Part shown: positions 62,018-64,000 of the stretch, piece after piece | Numbering within the stretch: the stretch's first letter is position 1 | How the letters are laid out: each line of letters starts with the position of its first letter | Source of the DNA: Solirubrobacterales bacterium | GTDB taxonomy: Bacteria; Actinomycetota; Thermoleophilia; Solirubrobacterales; Solirubrobacteraceae | DNA: 64,000 nucleotides | Direction of reading: 5' to 3' | Assembly (NCBI GenBank): GCA_003132505.1 | Contig: PKXY01000005.1 | Location: 16,555 to 80,554 of the forward strand | Notes under the pieces: generated by a model | The model's database searches: none | Told to the model about the DNA's origin: nothing | Seen by the model: the letters and a program-made list of their open reading frames with translations, nothing else | Translations under genes and position numbers: made by a program

Positions 62018-62944
62018 TCAATCGCGCGCTCGTGGCCGGCTCGCGCGTGTCGGCTCGGCCGGATGCAGCTGTTCGCCGCCGGACAGCTCGCGCGGAGTGC
62101 CGGCCGGAAGCGTTCCGTTCGCCTCGCCATTGGCCCCGGGCAGCGGTGCCTGGGCGGGCGAGCTCGGCGCCCGCCCCAAGGCCTCGATGGCCGGCTTCAG
62201 GAGGTCGATGGGTATCGGGAAGACGACCGTCGAGTTCTGTGTCGCGCCGATCTCGCTCAGCGTCTGCAGGTAGCGCAGCTGAATCGTGACCGGGTTCTGG
62301 CTGATCACGGAGGCTGCCTGCGAGAGCTTCTCCGCTGCCTGGAACTCGCCTTCGGCGTTGATGATCTTCGCGCGTCGCTCGCGCTCGGCCTCCGCCTGCC
62401 TGGCGATCGCGTGCTGCATGCGCTCGGGTATCTCGACATCCTTGATCTCGACCGCGCTCACCTTGATACCCCAGGGCTCCGTGTGGGTGTCGATCACGTG
62501 CTGGAGGTCGTCGTTGAGACGCTCCCGCTCGCCCAGAAGCGTGTCGAGATCGGCGCCGCCGAGCACGGACCGCAGCGTGGTCTGGGCGATCTGCAACGTC
62601 GCGGCCTCGTAGCTCTGAACCTCGACGACGGCGCGGTTCGGCTCGACCACACGGTAGTAGGCGACCGCAGTCACACGCACCGGAACGTTGTCGCGCGTGA
62701 TCACCTCTTGGGGCGGCACGGTCAGCGTGATGGTGCGCAGGCTGATGCGCACCATTCGGTCGATCCCGGGGACGATCGTCACGATGCCCGGACCGCGCTG
62801 CTCCATCAGCCGGCCAAGGCGGAATACGACGGCGCGCTCGTACTCCCGCAGCACTCGCAGCGATGCGGCCGCGGCTGTCGCGCCCAGCACGAGGAGCACG
62901 ACAACGGCGACGACCAGCGCAGTGATCACGCCGAGCGCTCCCAC
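62018..62944 (-). CDS. Slipin (stomatin-like SPFH membrane protein)
   Basis: 308 residues. One N-terminal membrane segment, then the SPFH/PHB domain: 'LREYERAVVFRLGRL', 'GPGIVTIVPGIDRMVRISLR', 'TLTVPPQEVITRDNVPVRVT' and 'AQTTLRSVLGGADLDTLLGE'. The C-terminal coiled coil starts 'AIARQAEAERERRAKIINAE', the classic stomatin string. The tail is Pro/Gly-rich. Forms membrane microdomains with its NfeD partner, whose gene overlaps it by 19 bases upstream. Confidence 0.93.
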   Translation of the reverse strand: MGALGVITALVVAVVVLLVLGATAAAASLRVLREYERAVVFRLGRLMEQRGPGIVTIVPGIDRMVRISLRTITLTVPPQEVITRDNVPVRVTAVAYYRVVEPNRAVVEVQSYEAATLQIAQTTLRSVLGGADLDTLLGERERLNDDLQHVIDTHTEPWGIKVSAVEIKDVEIPERMQHAIARQAEAERERRAKIINAEGEFQAAEKLSQAASVISQNPVTIQLRYLQTLSEIGATQNSTVVFPIPIDLLKPAIEALGRAPSSPAQAPLPGANGEANGTLPAGTPRELSGGEQLHPAEPTRASRPRARD

Positions 62945-63447
62945 TCGTCGGCGCAGCGGACGGCGAGCGTCAGTCCATTGAGCTGCTCGACAACGACGAC
63001 GTCGCCCTCGCAGAGCTCCTGGTCGTCGACCTCCGGCCAGGCCCGTCGGGCGCGCCAGAGCGCCCCCTCGAGCAGCACGCGGCCGCCTCGCTCACCCCAG
63101 CTACGCACCACGCCGGTCTGACCGACGAGCGCCTCGGCGCCGGTTCGAATCCGACGTCGGCGCGCCGCGCGGCCCGCGCGGAGCACAGCGCCGAGGGAGA
63201 AAAGCGAGCAGAGTGCAAGGACGAACGCAACCGGGATCACGACGCCGAGCCCGCCGCCGAGCCCGCTGACGGCCAAGACCGAGCCGGCGAGAAGAGCTAG
63301 CGCGCCAGGCACCGCGAGAATCCCAAGCGACGAGACGTGCGTCTCGACCACGATCAGCCCCGCGCCGGTGAGCAACAGCAGGATTCCTAATGCCGTCACA
63401 GTGATCAAGATGCTACGCCGCTCACGCCGTATGCGCGCAACTGACAC
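62926..63447 (-). CDS. NfeD-family membrane protein (short form)
   Basis: 173 residues. Four hydrophobic segments (from 'TVTALGILLLLTGAGLIVVE' to 'VVIPVAFVLALCSLFSLGAV') and a C-terminal OB-fold ('VGQTGVVRSWGERGGRVLLE' to 'GDVVVVEQLNGLTLAV') of the NfeD type. Lacks the N-terminal ClpP-like protease domain of long NfeD. Partner of the slipin. GTG start at 63447. Confidence 0.9.
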   Translation of the reverse strand: MSVARIRRERRSILITVTALGILLLLTGAGLIVVETHVSSLGILAVPGALALLAGSVLAVSGLGGGLGVVIPVAFVLALCSLFSLGAVLRAGRAARRRRIRTGAEALVGQTGVVRSWGERGGRVLLEGALWRARRAWPEVDDQELCEGDVVVVEQLNGLTLAVRCADEWERSA

Positions 63448-63456
63448 TTACTTCGT

Positions 63457-63476
63457 ATCGCCTTTGGTCAGGCGAT
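63457..63476. terminator. Hairpin between fxsA and nfeD
   Basis: ATCGCCT (63457-63463) and AGGCGAT (63470-63476), perfect 7 bp with a 6-base loop, in the 31-base gap. No T-run. It may end fxsA transcripts or sit in the nfeD control region. Confidence 0.35.
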
Positions 63477-63478
63477 CG

Positions 63479-63943
63479 TCAACGACCGAGCCGTCCGAGC
63501 TCGTCGTCGACCGCCGTCGAGTCGACGTCCGCGGGCCGGCTGGCGCGGTTGCCCGGCGCAAAGCGCCCGGCAGCCGCGGCAAAGCTCATCATCCGACCGG
63601 CGTAATGGTGCGACGTCCAGCGGCGAGCGAGGGCGCGCGTGGGTCTGAACACGAGCAGCGCTCCGAGCGCGTCGGTGACGAATCCGGGAACAACCAGCAG
63701 GACGCCGCCGATGAATCCCAGTACGCCGTCGAGCGCGGCACGTCCGGGTGCGCGACGCTCAGAGACGGCTCGCGAGACACCCTCGATCGCTGCGCGGCCC
63801 TGAATACGAAGGATCTGCGTGCCGATCAGCGACGTGCCGAGCAGCAGCACGATCGCCAGCAGCCAACCGATCGCGTGACCCACCTCGATAAAGGCAAACA
63901 CCTCGACGGCGAGCGCCAGGATCAGGGCAGGGAGGACGAACAC
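63479..63943 (-). CDS. fxsA: FxsA-family membrane protein
   Basis: 154 residues. 'FIEVGHAIGWLLAIVLLLGT' and 'SLIGTQILRIQGRAAIEG' form the FxsA core, then 'LDGVLGFIGGVLLVVPGFVT' and 'DALGALLVFRPTR'. FxsA proteins in E. coli relieve phage F exclusion; the normal cellular role is not known. About three membrane helices and a disordered C-terminus. GTG start at 63943, preceded by TAGGCT. Confidence 0.9.
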   Translation of the reverse strand: MFVLPALILALAVEVFAFIEVGHAIGWLLAIVLLLGTSLIGTQILRIQGRAAIEGVSRAVSERRAPGRAALDGVLGFIGGVLLVVPGFVTDALGALLVFRPTRALARRWTSHHYAGRMMSFAAAAGRFAPGNRASRPADVDSTAVDDELGRLGR

Positions 63944-63952
63944 GCATCCGTC

Positions 63953-63958
63953 AGCCTA
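63953..63958 (-). promoter_or_regulatory. -10-like box of fxsA
   Basis: TAGGCT on the minus strand, 9 bases before the GTG. Same sequence as the leuA -10. Confidence 0.45.
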
Positions 63959-64000
63959 CGCACCCGTCGCTGCCGGCATGCTTCGCGCCCAGTCGGAGGG

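Overview
The window reads as a stretch of ordinary chromosome from a high-GC actinobacterium. The class Thermoleophilia (Solirubrobacter/Conexibacter-like) is my best guess. The basis is high-GC codon use, the infC-rpmI-rplT-trmH-pheST-arg gene order, menaquinone synthesis by the classical Men route, a GatCAB/GluRS pair, an HDOD-LuxR fusion, and many -10 boxes (TAnnnT) sitting 6-12 bases before start codons. The class assignment is inference. I saw no rRNA, tRNA, CRISPR array, transposase, phage gene or origin.

Layout. 1-2.1 kb: 3' part of infC, rpmI, rplT, a good intrinsic terminator, and an RNA 2'-O-methyltransferase. 2.1-11.7 kb: pheS-pheT running into argC-argJ-argB-argD-GNAT-argG, all plus strand and mostly overlapping, broken only by two copies of a small palindromic repeat. 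11.7-20.3 kb: a reverse-strand methyltransferase, dnaE, a reverse-strand DHA2 exporter and endonuclease IV, then gltX. 20.4-25.3 kb: HDOD-LuxR regulator, Rrf2 regulator, LytR-CpsA-Psr protein, cysK, cysE. 25.3-34.5 kb: queuosine salvage enzyme (reverse), pcrA-folD, then on the reverse strand an NlpC/P60-like protein and a fadA-fadJ-ech beta-oxidation operon. 34.7-41.7 kb: a large GT-C-like membrane protein, a small membrane protein joined to gatCAB, and small membrane/zinc-ribbon proteins. 41.8-54.4 kb: ilvB-ilvN, then a menaquinone block (menF, menD, menH, menC, menA, menB, menE) on both strands with two secreted proteins and a methyltransferase mixed in. 54.5-61.5 kb: ilvC, an unknown gene, serC, serA, a membrane protein and leuA. 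61.6-64 kb: a cupin, slipin-NfeD and FxsA.

How the genes work together. The window carries most of arginine synthesis (ornithine transcarbamylase, argininosuccinate lyase and ArgR are not here), cysteine synthesis, the first and second branched-chain steps and the leucine branch-point enzyme, the first two serine steps, and nearly all of menaquinone synthesis. MenG/UbiE is not clearly identifiable. GltX with GatCAB suggests that Gln-tRNA(Gln), and possibly Asn-tRNA(Asn), is made by amidation.

Most notable non-coding signals. (1) A ZTP/ZMP (pfl) riboswitch in the serC leader. (2) An 18-codon leader peptide with five consecutive Leu codons before leuA. (3) Four copies of a palindromic repeat, three of them placed directly after a stop codon. 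(4) A strong hairpin between infC and rpmI. (5) A perfect 16-bp palindrome touching the -10 box of the operon that contains gatCAB. Among proteins, the oddest is a FadJ-like multifunctional protein whose hydratase domain has lost both catalytic glutamates.
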